Of a stretch of 64,000 bases of DNA, positions 45,569 through 55,828 are shown in pieces. The notes beneath the pieces were generated by a model. That model was not told the origin of the DNA. It was given only the letters and a program-made list of their open reading frames with translations, and did not search any database. The stretch lies in assembly GCF_902459585.1 (NCBI RefSeq), contig NZ_CABPSC010000001.1, positions 1-64,000 of the forward strand, read 5' to 3'. How positions within the stretch are numbered: the first letter of the stretch is position 1; each line of letters begins with the position of its first letter. The translations under genes were made by a program, and so were the position numbers. Source of the DNA: Pandoraea nosoerga (GTDB lineage: Bacteria; Pseudomonadota; Gammaproteobacteria; Burkholderiales; Burkholderiaceae).

Positions 45569-47371
45569 TCAGGCCTTCGGCGCTTCCGGCTGACGCAGAC
45601 GGATGTGCAGCTCGCGCAGTTGACGCTCGTCCACGGGCGACGGCGCCTGCGTGAGCAGATCCTGCGCGCGTTGCGTCTTCGGGAAGGCGATCACGTCGCG
45701 GATCGAATCGGCGCCGGCCATCATCGTGATGATGCGGTCCAGACCGAACGCGATGCCGCCATGCGGCGGCGCGCCATACTGCAGCGCGTCGAGCAGGAAG
45801 CCGAACTTCGCACGGGCTTCTTCCTCGCCGAGCTTGAGCGCACGGAACACCTTGCTCTGCACGTCTTCCTGGAAGATTCGGACCGAACCGCCGCCGATTT
45901 CCCAGCCGTTGAGCACCATGTCGTAGGCCTTCGCCAGGCACTTGCCCGGATCGGACTCGAGATAATCGATGTGCTCGTCCTTCGGGCTCGTGAACGGGTG
46001 GTGGCACGCCACCCAGCGGGCGTCTTCCTCGTCGTACTCGAACATCGGGAAGTCGACGACCCACAGCGGACGCCAGCCCGCTTCGAACAGGCCGTGGCTC
46101 TTGCCGAACTCCGAGTGACCGATCTTCAGGCGCAGTGCGCCGATACCGTCGTTGACGATCTTCGCCTTGTCCGCGCCGAAGAAGATGATGTCGCCGTCCT
46201 GCGCGCCGGTGCGCTCGAGAATCGAGGCGATGGCGGCGTCGTGCAGGTTCTTCACGATCGGGCTTTGCAGACCGTCGCGGCCCTTGGCCACTTCATTGAC
46301 CTTGATCCAGGCCAGGCCCTTCGCGCCGTAGATCTTCACGAATTCGGTGTACGCGTCGATCTCGCTGCGCGAGATCTCGGCGCCGCCCGGCACGCGCAGC
46401 GCGACCACGCGGCCGCCTTCGGTCGTGGCCGGCACGGAGAACACCTTGAAGTCCACGTCGGCCATCACGTCGGTCAACTCGGTGAATTCGAGCTTCACGC
46501 GCAGGTCCGGCTTGTCCGAGCCGAAGCGGCGCATGGCTTCGGCGTACTCCATGACCGGCACCTTGGCGTCGAGCTCGACGCCGATGGCTTCCTTGAACAC
46601 ATGACGGATCATGTTCTCGAACAGATCGCGAATTTCCTGCTCGGAGAGGAACGAGGTTTCGCAGTCGATCTGCGTGAACTCCGGCTGACGGTCGGCACGC
46701 AGGTCTTCGTCGCGGAAGCACTTGGTGATCTGGTAGTAGCGGTCGAAGCCGGCGACCATCAGCAGTTGCTTGAAGAGTTGCGGCGACTGCGGCAGCGCGA
46801 AGAACTGGCCCGCGTTCACACGCGAGGGCACCAGGTAGTCGCGCGCGCCTTCCGGCGTGCTCTTGGTGAGCATCGGGGTCTCGATGTCGATGAAGCCTTG
46901 CGCGTCGAGATACTTGCGCACTTCCATCGCCACCTTGTAGCGCAGGCGCAGGTTGTATTGCATCTGCGGGCGGCGCAGATCCAGCACACGATGCGTCAGG
47001 CGCGTGGTCTCCGACAGGTTCTCGTCGTCGAGTTGGAACGGGGGCGTCACCGAGGCGTTGAGCACCTGGAGTTCGTGGCACAGCACTTCGATCTTGCCGC
47101 TCGTGAGGTTGGCGTTCTCGGTGCCCGCCGGGCGGGCGCGCACGAGACCCGTGACCTGCACGCAGAATTCATTGCGCAGGCCTTCAGCGGCCTTGAACAT
47201 CTCCGCGCGATCCGGATCGCACACGACCTGCACCAGACCTTCGCGATCGCGCAGGTCGATGAAGATGACCCCGCCGTGATCACGGCGGCGATTGACCCAG
47301 CCACAAAGCTTGACCGTTTGGCCCAGTTGTTGCTCGGTCACCAGACCGCAGTAGGAGGTACGCATGGACAT
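45569..47371 (-). CDS. aspS: Aspartate--tRNA(Asp/Asn) ligase
   Basis: The 600-residue class II synthetase has an OB-fold anticodon domain (about 1-110, with [19 protein letters not shown]), motif 2 ([18 protein letters not shown]), the bacterial GAD insertion (about 290-400) and motif 3 ([10 protein letters not shown]). Length and family suggest a non-discriminating enzyme that also charges tRNA-Asn when GatCAB is present; this cannot be settled here. The start is MSMRTSYCG at 47371; the second ATG at 47365 is an alternative. Confidence 0.96.
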   Translation of the reverse strand: MSMRTSYCGLVTEQQLGQTVKLCGWVNRRRDHGGVIFIDLRDREGLVQVVCDPDRAEMFKAAEGLRNEFCVQVTGLVRARPAGTENANLTSGKIEVLCHELQVLNASVTPPFQLDDENLSETTRLTHRVLDLRRPQMQYNLRLRYKVAMEVRKYLDAQGFIDIETPMLTKSTPEGARDYLVPSRVNAGQFFALPQSPQLFKQLLMVAGFDRYYQITKCFRDEDLRADRQPEFTQIDCETSFLSEQEIRDLFENMIRHVFKEAIGVELDAKVPVMEYAEAMRRFGSDKPDLRVKLEFTELTDVMADVDFKVFSVPATTEGGRVVALRVPGGAEISRSEIDAYTEFVKIYGAKGLAWIKVNEVAKGRDGLQSPIVKNLHDAAIASILERTGAQDGDIIFFGADKAKIVNDGIGALRLKIGHSEFGKSHGLFEAGWRPLWVVDFPMFEYDEEDARWVACHHPFTSPKDEHIDYLESDPGKCLAKAYDMVLNGWEIGGGSVRIFQEDVQSKVFRALKLGEEEARAKFGFLLDALQYGAPPHGGIAFGLDRIITMMAGADSIRDVIAFPKTQRAQDLLTQAPSPVDERQLRELHIRLRQPEAPKA

Positions 47372-47418
47372 TTTGCTGTTCCGATTTTCAAGAAATGACG
47401 CCGGTGAATCCCGGTGGC

Positions 47419-48063
47419 TCACAGGAGCGGGCCGGGACGTTGCTGGCGCGGGTTGTGGGCGGGCGCCACCACGCCCATCGATACGATGTACTTGAGGGCG
47501 GCGTCGACGCTCATGTCAAGCTCGACGACGTCGCTCGCCCGCATCATCAGGAAGAAGCCCGAGGTCGGGTTGGGCGTCGTCGGCACGTAGACGCTTACGT
47601 ACTCGCCCTGCAAGTGATTGACCACGTCGCCGCCCGGCGCGCCGGTCAGGAAAGCGATGGTCCAGGAATCCGCGTGCGGGTACCGCACGAGCAGCGCCTT
47701 GCGAAACGCGTTGCCGCTGCTCGACAGCAGCGTATCGGAGACCTGCTTGACGCTGCCATAGAGCGGTCCGACGATGGGAATGCGCGTGAGCACGGCCTCC
47801 CACCAGCCGACCAGCTTCTGGCCAATGAAATTATGCGCCAGAAGACCGACGACGAACACGAAGGCCAGCGTGACCACCACGCCGAAGCCCGGCACGCGCA
47901 TGCCGATGAGGCGCGACGGCTGCCATTCGTCGGGCAGCAGGAGCAGCGTCTGGTCCATCGTGCCGATGATCAGGCCCAACACCCACAGCGTGATCGCGAG
48001 GGGCACCAGCACCAGCAGGCCGGTGAGGAAAATCGTCTTCAACGCGGGTTTTTTGACGCTCAT
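47419..48063 (-). CDS. DUF502 domain-containing membrane protein
   Basis: This 214-residue protein has two N-terminal helices ([20 protein letters not shown] and [19 protein letters not shown]) and a conserved region with [37 protein letters not shown] and [15 protein letters not shown]. These are DUF502 hallmarks. Its function is unknown. It sits 47 bp upstream of aspS, an arrangement common in beta-proteobacteria, and 99 bp after fmdB. Confidence 0.92.
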   Translation of the reverse strand: MSVKKPALKTIFLTGLLVLVPLAITLWVLGLIIGTMDQTLLLLPDEWQPSRLIGMRVPGFGVVVTLAFVFVVGLLAHNFIGQKLVGWWEAVLTRIPIVGPLYGSVKQVSDTLLSSSGNAFRKALLVRYPHADSWTIAFLTGAPGGDVVNHLQGEYVSVYVPTTPNPTSGFFLMMRASDVVELDMSVDAALKYIVSMGVVAPAHNPRQQRPGPLL

Positions 48064-48162
48064 GGCAGGACTCGCGAATGTGGGCGGGGCTAGGGAATTC
48101 GGCGCGAACGTGCGCGCCGGGTCAACTGGCCGGACGCGCCGGCCAATCCATTGTCGGCAGGC

Positions 48163-48486
48163 TCAGTGACAGGCACAACCGCCGCCGCACGAGGCCGCCG
48201 AGGCACTCGACGACTCGCCGCCGGCCGACGACGCGCTCTCGCCCGAAGGCGCCGCGGCCGATGCCGCCGCCGGGCCGGACGCCGTAGCGCTTGCGCCGCC
48301 CGAACCGCCGCGGAAGTCGGTCACATACCACCCGGACCCCTTGAGCTGGAACCCGGCAGCCGTCACCTGCTTGCGAAACGAGTCCTTGCCGCATTCCGGG
48401 CATTGGGTGAGCGGGTCATCGCTCATTTTTTGCAGCACATCCTTGGCGAAACCGCATGTTTCGCAACGATAGGCATAGATAGGCAT
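48163..48486 (-). CDS. FmdB-family zinc ribbon protein
   Basis: The 107-residue protein begins with a CxxC zinc ribbon: MPIYAYRCETCGFAKDV, then CPECGKDSFRK (about residues 1-45), as in FmdB, once linked to formamidase regulation. The second half is low-complexity Ala/Ser/Gly and ends in CGGGCACH, a second group of three Cys and a His that might bind metal. The role in the cell is unknown. TATAAT (48531-48536, minus strand) lies about 45 bp upstream, with a predicted leader of about 37 nt. Confidence 0.92.
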   Translation of the reverse strand: MPIYAYRCETCGFAKDVLQKMSDDPLTQCPECGKDSFRKQVTAAGFQLKGSGWYVTDFRGGSGGASATASGPAAASAAAPSGESASSAGGESSSASAASCGGGCACH

Positions 48487-48530
48487 GATTCTTTCTTCTT
48501 TCCGACGGAAAAAGACACGCAAAGCCTTGA

Positions 48531-48536
48531 ATTATA
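48531..48536 (-). promoter_or_regulatory. -10 element of fmdB-DUF502-aspS
   Basis: Consensus TATAAT on the minus strand, start near 48524. The 288-bp spacer beyond it to the symporter gene shows no gene. Confidence 0.55.
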
Positions 48537-48774
48537 ACCGCTTCACAAGGCTTTCGGGATTTGTCCGGAGAATATGGGGGCGCGGGCGGGCGAGATCAAG
48601 AGATGGCGTCAGTGCGGCGATCGCCGCAATCGTCGGGAATGCCGCGCGACGGCCCGCCCAAGATGTGGCGAAGGACGGCGCCGGCCGCCCTTTCGCCTTC
48701 ATGCCCGCCGACGGCCGACGTGCGACTGGCGAACCCCGTCATATTAGCGGGCACTCACTTTCCGCCTGAAGACC

Positions 48775-50214
48775 TCAAATCGTCGAGATCTGCTGCTCCG
48801 GCTCACGCTGCGACGCCGGCTGCACGAGGGAGCCGACGACCATCCCCGTGATCGAGGCCAGCAGGCCGGCCAGTTGCGGCGGCACCAGCGCGTCGGGCGC
48901 GAACATTTCACAGCCGATCCACACGAGCAGGCCGGCGAACACGGCCAGCGTGCCGCCCAGCGAGCTCGAACGCTTCCAGTACAGGCCGAACGCGAGCGGG
49001 ACGAAGCAGCACACGAGCGTGACCTTGTACGCGCTCTCCACCATCTGGAAGATCGACGCCTTCGAATTGAGCGCGTAGACGAGCACCAGCGCGGTAAAGC
49101 ACAGGACCACGATCCGCATCAGGCGCAGCAGGTGCTTGTCGTCGATGCGACCGGGCAGCATCGGGCGGATGATGTTCTCCGCGAACGTCACCGACGGCGC
49201 GAGCAGCGTGGCCGAGGCGCAGCTCTTGATCGCCGAGAGCAGTGCCCCGAAGAACATCACCTGCGCGAGCACCGGCACGCTGGTGAGCACCAACTGCGGC
49301 AGAATCTGCTGCGGATCGGAGCCGATGTACTTCTGCACCATCGACGGCACAATGAGCAGCGCCGAGTACGCCAGGAAGATCGGAATGAACGTGAAGAAGA
49401 AGTACAGCACACCGCCCGTCACCGAGCCGGCGACCGCCACGTTCTCGGACTTGGACGACATGACGCGCTGGAACACGTCCTGCTGGGGAATCGAGCCGAA
49501 CATCATGGTAATGCCCGCGGCGATGAACGCGAGCACGTCGGCCGGGTTCATTTCCGGCAGAAACACGAACTTGCCGGCCTCCGAGGCGTGGGCGATCACG
49601 GCGCTCGCGCCGCCCGGCACCATGCCCGAGACTTCCACGGCGATGTACACCAGCCCCACGACGATGATGATCATCTGGATGAAGTCGGTCACGGCCACCG
49701 AGATCATGCCGCCGAGCAGCGTATAGGCGAGCACCGAGATGGCGCCGATGATCATGCCGGTCGGCTCCGACATCGCGCCGCCCGACACCGTGTGGAACAC
49801 GAGGCCGAGCGCCTTGATCTGCGCGCCGACCCAACCGAGGTACGAGATCACGATCGCAATACTCGTCACCACTTCGACCGTGCGGTTGTACTTGAGCTTG
49901 TAGAAGTCGCCGATCGTCATGAGGTTCATGCGATACAGCTTGCGCGCGAAGAACATGCCCACGAGCACCAGGCACATCGACGAGCCGAACGGATCGGCGA
50001 CCACGCCGCGCAGACCTTCGCCGATGAACGTGGCCGGAATGCCGAGCACGGCTTCCGAGCCGAACCACGTGGCAAACACGACGGCGATGACCATGCCGTA
50101 GGGCAAGCGGCGGCCGGCGACGGTGAAATCCTTGGTATTGCGGACCTTGAGGGCGGCCAGCAGCCCGATGGCCACCGAAATGACCCAATACAGAATGACA
50201 AACCAGATCAGCAT
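48775..50214 (-). CDS. Sodium:solute symporter family protein
   Basis: This 479-residue permease has about 13 hydrophobic helices of the SSS family. YWVISVAIGLLAALKVRNTKDF at the N-terminus, GSEAVLGIPATFIGEGLRG, YTLLGGMISVAVTDFIQMII and FFGALLSAIKSCASATLLAPS (sodium-site helix) are seen. Members import proline, pantothenate, acetate or other solutes with Na+. The substrate cannot be read from sequence and no catabolic gene lies beside it. The Shine-Dalgarno is weak and the leader is long. Confidence 0.88.
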   Translation of the reverse strand: MLIWFVILYWVISVAIGLLAALKVRNTKDFTVAGRRLPYGMVIAVVFATWFGSEAVLGIPATFIGEGLRGVVADPFGSSMCLVLVGMFFARKLYRMNLMTIGDFYKLKYNRTVEVVTSIAIVISYLGWVGAQIKALGLVFHTVSGGAMSEPTGMIIGAISVLAYTLLGGMISVAVTDFIQMIIIVVGLVYIAVEVSGMVPGGASAVIAHASEAGKFVFLPEMNPADVLAFIAAGITMMFGSIPQQDVFQRVMSSKSENVAVAGSVTGGVLYFFFTFIPIFLAYSALLIVPSMVQKYIGSDPQQILPQLVLTSVPVLAQVMFFGALLSAIKSCASATLLAPSVTFAENIIRPMLPGRIDDKHLLRLMRIVVLCFTALVLVYALNSKASIFQMVESAYKVTLVCCFVPLAFGLYWKRSSSLGGTLAVFAGLLVWIGCEMFAPDALVPPQLAGLLASITGMVVGSLVQPASQREPEQQISTI

Positions 50215-50614
50215 AACGCGGCCCCAGCCAAGCCCCAGGGCGGCGAGCGCGGCGAGGCAACGCTAACGGCGAGGGCGTGATCCGGCCGCATGAGGGCCGC
50301 CGCGCGAGCTAACCGAGCCAACGTTACCGAGCCATGGGCCGCAGCCTTCCGGGCAACAGAAAATCAGGTCGTGCATGACGGGGCTGATGCGATTCAGCGC
50401 TCGGGGGCGCCCGTTTTTGCCACCTGGCGAAAAAATTTTCGGCCGATTATAGCGGCGTGGGCGGCGCGCGGGGAAAAAATCACAATTCCGATGTCAGATC
50501 GTGGCAAATATCGGGAAATACCCAGGCGCTTGATGAGGTTGCGCGCAGTTGGCCGCAAAGCTGCGGCGCCGTCGCGCTCGCCCCTTGCAGTCGTCCCCAA
50601 GGCGCAGGCGGGCG
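50215..50614. other. Long leader region of the symporter gene
   Basis: This is 400 bp without a certain gene. On the minus strand a consensus TATAAT (50446-50451) would start a transcript near 50439, so the leader before the symporter is about 225 nt. It contains a possible 37-codon ORF (50263-50376, ATG to TAG, with an early CCPEGC segment) that lacks a Shine-Dalgarno. The part from 50452 to 50614 lies behind the promoter and shows nothing clear. No known riboswitch pattern is recognised. Confidence 0.4.
50446..50451 (-). promoter_or_regulatory. -10 element of the symporter gene
   Basis: Consensus TATAAT on the minus strand; no clear -35. Confidence 0.5.
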
Positions 50615-51364
50615 TCACCGCCGCCGCCACACCATCCAGTGCTCGGCGCCGGCGAAGACCGGCACCGAATCGGTGACAAGCCGGTCGACCTCGCAGACGA
50701 AGTCCTTGCCGAGCAAGGTCTCGAGCGCCTGCGGGGCGATCCCGAACGGCGGACCTTTCGGCGTCTCGCGCAGGAAAAAGAAGCCGGCAAGGCGAGCACC
50801 CGACGGCAGCAGCCGGGCCATGCGCACCGCGTAGTCCTGCCACATCGTGCGCGGCAATGCGCACAGAAATGCGCGCTCATAGACCATGTCGAGCGCGAAC
50901 GGCGGCGTGTAGGTGAAAAAGTCCGCCTGTTCGACCAGCGCCGCACGCGGACCCAACTGCGCCCTGGCGGCGGCCACGGCTGCCGGGGCGAAGTCGATGG
51001 CGCGAACCGGCCAGCCCTGGGCGTCGAGCCAGGCGGCTTCATACGCGGCGCCGCAGCCCGGGATCAGCGTCGCGCGCGGCGCGGGCTCGCCCGCCACGAA
51101 GTCGCGCAATGCCTGCGGCACGCCGGCGGCGTCCCAGGGCATGAAGGCGTTGGCGAAGCGCTCGTTCCAGAACTCCGCGCGCGACGGATCTCGCGTCGCA
51201 AAAGCAGGGGCAGCCGCTGGCGGGCATCCGGCGGCCCCAGCAGCCCCAGCGGACCCGGCGGCGGAATTGGCCGAGCCGGCGGGAACGCCCGACGCGCCGC
51301 CCGCAGGACGGTCCTCGTCCCTGGGAGCCGCAAGCGGCGTGCGGAACTTGTGCAAGACAGCCAT
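50615..51364 (-). CDS. TPMT-family class I SAM-dependent methyltransferase
   Basis: This 249-residue protein belongs to the thiopurine S-methyltransferase/thiol methyltransferase group. SRAEFWNERF and MPWDAAGVPQALRDF mark the N-terminus, LIPGCGAAYEAAWL is the SAM-binding motif I, AIDFAPAAV motif II, and YERAFLCALPRTMWQDY the signature loop. Residues 15-57 are a Gly/Ala/Pro-rich linker of no known fold. Possible substrates are thiols, tellurite or selenite. It lies just downstream of ubiB, 122 bp away, on the same strand. Confidence 0.87.
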   Translation of the reverse strand: MAVLHKFRTPLAAPRDEDRPAGGASGVPAGSANSAAGSAGAAGAAGCPPAAAPAFATRDPSRAEFWNERFANAFMPWDAAGVPQALRDFVAGEPAPRATLIPGCGAAYEAAWLDAQGWPVRAIDFAPAAVAAARAQLGPRAALVEQADFFTYTPPFALDMVYERAFLCALPRTMWQDYAVRMARLLPSGARLAGFFFLRETPKGPPFGIAPQALETLLGKDFVCEVDRLVTDSVPVFAGAEHWMVWRRR

Positions 51365-51486
51365 CGACGACACCTTCCGACGAAAAATCGGCCGACAGAG
51401 CCGGCCGACGCATGATTGCAAATTCGATTGCCGTCCGGTCGCAGGCAAGCCGGACGGGCCGCAGCGCCCGCACGCGAGCGGCGGGT

Positions 51487-53046
51487 TCAGCTGTACAACC
51501 AGACGAACGCCATCAGCACGCCGATGGCGATGCCGCCCACGAGACAGAAGGCGCCGGTGAGCAGGCGGTTGGTGCGGCGTTGCTCCTGGAGCAGCGCAAG
51601 CAGCAACGTGTCGTCCTGCGGGCGGGCATGCGAGGCCAGTGCCTGATGGATGAGCCGCGGCAGCTGCGGCATCGTCTTGCTCCATTGCGGCACTTCGGCC
51701 TTGAGGCGCTCCAGCCAGCCGCGCGGCCCGATCTGCTCGGCCATCCAGCGCTCGAGGAACGGCTTGGCCGTCTTCCACAGATCGAGATCCGGATCGAGCT
51801 GGCGTCCCAGCCCTTCGATGTTGAGCAGCGTCTTTTGCAGCAGCACGAGCTGCGGCTGAATTTCCACATTGAAGCGGCGCGACGTCTGGAACAGGCGCAT
51901 GAGCACCAGTCCCAGCGAGATTTCCTTGAGCGGACGATCGAAGTACGGCTCGCACACCGCACGAATGGCCCCTTCGAGCTCCTCCACGCGCGTATCGGGC
52001 GGCACCCAGCCGGACTCCAGGTGCAGCGACGCCACCCGGTGATAGTCGCGACGGAAAAACGCGAGGAAATTCTGCGCGAGATAGTTCTTGTCGAACTCGG
52101 AGAGCGCCCCGACGATACCGCAGTCGAGCGCGATGTAGCGTCCGAACGTGTCGGCATCGAGGCTCACCAGAATGTTGCCCGGATGCATGTCGGCGTGGAA
52201 GAATCCGTCGCGCAGGAACTGCGTGAAGAAGATCTCCACGCCTTCGCGCGCGAGCTTCTTCAGGTCGACGCCCGCCTCGCGCAGCACGTCGATCTGACTG
52301 ATCGGCACGCCGCGCATGCGCTCCATCACGAGCACGGAGCTGGAACTGAATTCCCAATAGATCTCCGGCACCATCAGCATGCCCGAATCGATGAAGTTGC
52401 GGCGCAGTTGTGCCGCGTTGGCGGCCTCGCGCATCAGGTCGAGTTCGTCGTGCAGGTACTTGTCGAACTCCGCGACGACTTCGCGCGGCTTCAGGCGCTT
52501 GCCGTCCGGCCACAGACGCTCCACCCAACCGGCGAGATCGCGCATGAGCGCCAGATCGCTGTCGATCACGCCGAGCATGTTCGGACGCAGCACCTTGACC
52601 GCGACTTCCTTGCCCGCGTGCTCGCCGTCGCGAATGCGTGCGAAGTGCACCTGCGCGATGGACGCGCTCGCGACCGGCGTGCGCTCGAACTCCACGAAGA
52701 CTTCCTCGAGCGGACGCCCCAGCGACTTCTCGATGCTCGCGCGCGCCACCTCGGGGTCGAACGGCGGCACCTGATCCTGCAGGCGTGCCAGTTCGAGCGC
52801 GATGTCGGGCGGCATCAGGTCGCGGCGCGTCGAGAGCACCTGGCCGAACTTGACGAAGATCGGGCCCAGCGACTCGAGCGCGAGTCGCAGGCGCGCGCCG
52901 CGCGGCGCGCGCAGCCCGCTGCGGCCGAACGACAGCACGCGCAATAGCGCCCGCGTGAAGGGGTGGGGAATGCTCGAGAGCACTAGCTCGTCGAGCCCGT
53001 ATCGATAGCAGACGAAGAAGATCTTGATCAGACGCAGGAGGCGCAT
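51487..53046 (-). CDS. ubiB: Ubiquinone biosynthesis regulatory protein kinase UbiB
   Basis: This 519-residue atypical kinase/ATPase of the ABC1/ADCK family supports coenzyme Q synthesis at the inner membrane. The KxGQ motif appears as [11 protein letters not shown], the Ala-rich loop as ASASIAQVH, the VAVKVL lysine and [11 protein letters not shown] catalytic loop with metal-binding [10 protein letters not shown]-terminal membrane helix ([19 protein letters not shown]) anchors it. It lies 3 bp after ubiJ, so the two are coupled. Confidence 0.95.
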   Translation of the reverse strand: MRLLRLIKIFFVCYRYGLDELVLSSIPHPFTRALLRVLSFGRSGLRAPRGARLRLALESLGPIFVKFGQVLSTRRDLMPPDIALELARLQDQVPPFDPEVARASIEKSLGRPLEEVFVEFERTPVASASIAQVHFARIRDGEHAGKEVAVKVLRPNMLGVIDSDLALMRDLAGWVERLWPDGKRLKPREVVAEFDKYLHDELDLMREAANAAQLRRNFIDSGMLMVPEIYWEFSSSSVLVMERMRGVPISQIDVLREAGVDLKKLAREGVEIFFTQFLRDGFFHADMHPGNILVSLDADTFGRYIALDCGIVGALSEFDKNYLAQNFLAFFRRDYHRVASLHLESGWVPPDTRVEELEGAIRAVCEPYFDRPLKEISLGLVLMRLFQTSRRFNVEIQPQLVLLQKTLLNIEGLGRQLDPDLDLWKTAKPFLERWMAEQIGPRGWLERLKAEVPQWSKTMPQLPRLIHQALASHARPQDDTLLLALLQEQRRTNRLLTGAFCLVGGIAIGVLMAFVWLYS

Positions 53047-53049
53047 CGG

Positions 53050-53691
53050 TCAGCGGCCTCCCTTGCCGCGCTCGAGACCCACGCCCGGCTGCGGCGCGGT
53101 GCGCACGCCACGCGTGCGCTCGAGCTTCTCGATGCGCTTCTCCAGTCGGGCGAGGTCGTCGCGCAGCGTGCCGATATCGGCGCGCATCGCGTCGAGCCGC
53201 GCACGCGCCACGAGCATCGGGTTCTCTTCCACGAGGTAGTCGGCCAGCGAACGGGCCATTGTCTCGCCCGTGCGGCGCGCGCCGGCCACCGCCGCCTTGC
53301 CCGTCTCGGTGACGCGATGCGCGGCGGCGTCGCCGATGATCCGGCTCAGGTCTTCGGCGACTTCCCAGCGCAGATGCTGCGCGAGATACGACACCGTGTT
53401 GGCGAACTCGGCGTCGCCCTCGATCTTGACGTGGCGCATGACGGCGGCCTGCCCGCCGCTCGCGAAGTCGGCCAGCGCTGCCGGCGGCACCGAGATGCTG
53501 ACGTCGCAGGGGACGGCCCCGTCGGCGGCGGCAAGAAAACCGTCCTCGCCCACACGCAGGCGCAGATCGATCGCGGACATCGCCAGCCGGGCGGACGCGC
53601 CGATGTGTTGGCGCAAACGATCGCGAGCCCACGGTTCGCGGGCAAGCAGATGATTCACGGTGGCGGCAAAGGCTTTGGCGGCTACGGTCAT
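53050..53691 (-). CDS. ubiJ: Ubiquinone biosynthesis accessory factor UbiJ (SCP2-like)
   Basis: This 213-residue protein has an N-terminal SCP2 lipid-binding domain (about 10-115, with DLRLRVGEDGFL and DVSISVPPAALADF) and a C-terminal coiled coil (LRDDLARLEKRIEKLER). UbiJ, with UbiK, helps the soluble Ubi metabolon handle hydrophobic intermediates. The place between ubiE and ubiB supports the name. The start is the ATG at 53691; the frame runs on upstream without family resemblance. The C-terminus is basic (GLERGKGGR). Confidence 0.88.
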   Translation of the reverse strand: MTVAAKAFAATVNHLLAREPWARDRLRQHIGASARLAMSAIDLRLRVGEDGFLAAADGAVPCDVSISVPPAALADFASGGQAAVMRHVKIEGDAEFANTVSYLAQHLRWEVAEDLSRIIGDAAAHRVTETGKAAVAGARRTGETMARSLADYLVEENPMLVARARLDAMRADIGTLRDDLARLEKRIEKLERTRGVRTAPQPGVGLERGKGGR

Positions 53692-53769
53692 GAGCTTGGC
53701 GGCCGGCCGGCGCGGGGCGCCGGTCGCACCGAAAGACGCCGCCCGGCATGCACAGGCGGACGGCAGAAA

Positions 53770-53800
53770 CAAAAGAGCCCGCGCTTGCGGCGCGGGCTCT
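53770..53800 (-). terminator. Rho-independent terminator of the Tim44-like gene
   Basis: AGAGCCCGCGC/GCGCGGGCTCT (53774-53800) with a 5-nt loop and U residues on the minus strand, between the Tim44-like gene and ubiJ. It implies that ubiJ-ubiB has its own promoter or depends on read-through. Confidence 0.8.
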
Positions 53801-53836
53801 CATTGTAAGGCAGGTTACGGCAAAAACGTCGCCAGC

Positions 53837-54817
53837 TTAGCTGAGTTGCTGAATCCCGGCGAGCACCCAGCCACCGTTACCGGTCACCGGCTTGGTCAGG
53901 TTCCACACTTCGTTGAACGGCTCGGCCGGCGCACCCTCGGCTTCGCGGATCAGCCCCGAGAAGCGAACGCTCGCCATGTATTCGGTGGCCGACTGCTCGA
54001 TGCCGAGCAGTTCGGCGTCGAGTTGCACGACGTCGGTACGGTTGGTCGCCTTGCCGCGCTCTTCGAGATCCATCTTGATTTCCGCGAACATCTGCGGCGT
54101 GGTGAACTCGTTGATGTCGGCCTGATCGCCCTTGTCCCAGGCGGCCTGCAGGCGGTTGAAGTACACCTTCGCGCTGCGCAGGAAGCCCTCGGTATCGAAG
54201 TCGGCCGGCACGCCGAACGGCCCCGTAGCGGCGGCACCGGCGGCGCCCGCCGCCGCGGCTTGCGGCAGCGACGACAGTTGCGCCGGTGCGGCGGTCTGCG
54301 ACGGCTGGGCCGACGGCTGGCTCTCCCACGACTGGCGCAGCGAGCCGTTCGACGCGTCGTTGCCGGCGCCGGCGTAGGCCGGGGTCTGCGACTTGTTGCC
54401 GCGCAGGCGGCGGATGAGCCACATCACGGCAAAGGCGATCAGCGCAATCACGATGATGTTGGCCATCATGCTCGCGAACGCCCCGCCCAGACCGAAGTGC
54501 GACAGCAGTGCGGCGATCCCCAGACCGGCAGCCAGACCGGCGATCGGTCCGAGCCAGCGGTTGGCGGGCTTGGCAGCGGCGGCCGCACCTGCGGCGCCTG
54601 CGCCGGCAGCGGCCGGGGCGGCCTGTTGCGGCGCGGCGCCCGGCGTCTGGGCCGGTTGCTGCGGCGTGGCCTGGCGTTGCGTCACGGTGTTGGACTGCTT
54701 GCCGATGCTCCGGCCGCCGCCAACGCGTTTGGCGTCTGCGTCCGCGATCGTCATGCCGACCGCCACTACGCCGGCCACAACGCCCAACAACAGCTTGTTT
54801 TTCAGGAACTGGAACAT
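53837..54817 (-). CDS. Tim44-like domain-containing membrane protein
   Basis: The 326-residue protein has a signal-like N-terminal helix (LLLGVVAGVVAVGMTIADADA), an Ala/Pro/Gln-rich linker, two further hydrophobic stretches (about 90-150, IVIALIAFAVMWLIRRLRG) and a C-terminal Tim44-like fold (about 205-326, with FLRSAKVYFNRLQAAWDKGD and DINEFTTPQMFAEI). The Tim44 fold binds membrane surfaces in mitochondrial import; in bacteria its role is not known. It lies between ubiE and ubiJ, as in related genomes. Confidence 0.88.
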   Translation of the reverse strand: MFQFLKNKLLLGVVAGVVAVGMTIADADAKRVGGGRSIGKQSNTVTQRQATPQQPAQTPGAAPQQAAPAAAGAGAAGAAAAAKPANRWLGPIAGLAAGLGIAALLSHFGLGGAFASMMANIIVIALIAFAVMWLIRRLRGNKSQTPAYAGAGNDASNGSLRQSWESQPSAQPSQTAAPAQLSSLPQAAAAGAAGAAATGPFGVPADFDTEGFLRSAKVYFNRLQAAWDKGDQADINEFTTPQMFAEIKMDLEERGKATNRTDVVQLDAELLGIEQSATEYMASVRFSGLIREAEGAPAEPFNEVWNLTKPVTGNGGWVLAGIQQLS

Positions 54818-54961
54818 CGTTCTGGTCTCTCCGTGGAGTTGTAGGTTGCTGTCTACTGACAGACGTCGACCCGATTGGTTCAGTGAAATTTCACGTATCG
54901 AAACCAAGCGACCGACGTGCGCGATTCTTCCACAGAAAAATTAGGCTGCACTTAGAGAAAC

Positions 54962-54994
54962 GCCCCGGCACGGAGATCTTCCGCCAGCCGGGGC
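54962..54994 (-). terminator. Hairpin after ubiE
   Basis: GCCCCGGC (54962-54969) pairs with GCCGGGGC (54987-54994), followed by a GUUUCUC tail on the minus strand. A weak terminator candidate for ubiE. Confidence 0.5.
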
Positions 54995-55036
54995 GCGGTC
55001 CATCGCGGCGGTGCCGCGCGGCGAATCGCTATGGGC

Positions 55037-55771
55037 TCAGAACTTGCGTCCGATGTGCAGGGCGACCACGCCCGCCGTCATGTTGTGATACTCCACGCGC
55101 TCCAGACCCACGTCTTCCATCATCGTCTTGAGCGTTTCCTGGTCCGGGTGCATGCGGATCGACTCGGCCAGGTAGCGGTAGCTGTCGGCGTCGCCGGCAA
55201 TACGCGATCCCAGCCACGGCAGCACCTTGAACGAGTAGGCGTCGTAAGCCTTTTCCAACGGCTGCCAGACCTTCGAGAACTCCAGCACCATGACCTTGCC
55301 GCCCGGCTTGATCACGCGGCGCATTTCCGCGAGCGCCACGTCCTTGTGAGTCATGTTGCGCAGGCCGAACGCCACGGTCACCACGTCGAAATAGTCGGAC
55401 GGGAACGGCAGCTTCTCGGCGTCGCACAGCAGCGCCGGCGTCACGATGCCGGCGTCGAGCAGGCGGTCGCGGCCCACGCGCAGCATCGACTCGTTGATGT
55501 CGGTGAGCCAGACTTCGCCGCTCGGGCCGGCCGCGCGCGCAAACGCCTTGGACAGATCTCCCGTGCCGCCCGCGATGTCAAGCACCTTGAAGCCCGGGCG
55601 CACGGCCGCGCGGCCGATCGTGAAGGCTTTCCACACACGGTGCAGGCCGCCCGACATCAGGTCGTTCATGATGTCGTACTTGCTCGCGACCGAATGGAAC
55701 ACCTCGGCGACCTTGCCGGCCTTTTCCTTCTCGTCGACGGTTTCGTAACCGAAGTGGGTCTGTTCACCCAT
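55037..55771 (-). CDS. ubiE: Demethylubiquinone/demethylmenaquinone methyltransferase UbiE
   Basis: This 244-residue C-methyltransferase acts on the ubiquinone ring with [23 protein letters not shown] is the UbiE N-terminal block, [14 protein letters not shown] motif I, and [19 protein letters not shown] and the C-terminal [17 protein letters not shown] are signatures. Beta-proteobacteria use ubiquinone mainly. The ATG at 55771 gives the family start. It lies 57 bp after the DUF971 gene. Confidence 0.96.
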   Translation of the reverse strand: MGEQTHFGYETVDEKEKAGKVAEVFHSVASKYDIMNDLMSGGLHRVWKAFTIGRAAVRPGFKVLDIAGGTGDLSKAFARAAGPSGEVWLTDINESMLRVGRDRLLDAGIVTPALLCDAEKLPFPSDYFDVVTVAFGLRNMTHKDVALAEMRRVIKPGGKVMVLEFSKVWQPLEKAYDAYSFKVLPWLGSRIAGDADSYRYLAESIRMHPDQETLKTMMEDVGLERVEYHNMTAGVVALHIGRKF

Positions 55772-55828
55772 TGCAATCTCCCAGATCATGTGTGCGGTGC
55801 GCCCCACCGGGAGCGCGCCGCCGGGGCC

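Noticed and set aside
51365-53803. Upstream continuation of the TPMT-like gene's frame through ubiB and ubiJ, about 813 codons
   Set aside because: The region is fully covered by ubiB and ubiJ in another frame with clear motifs; the Arg-rich translation is a shadow.
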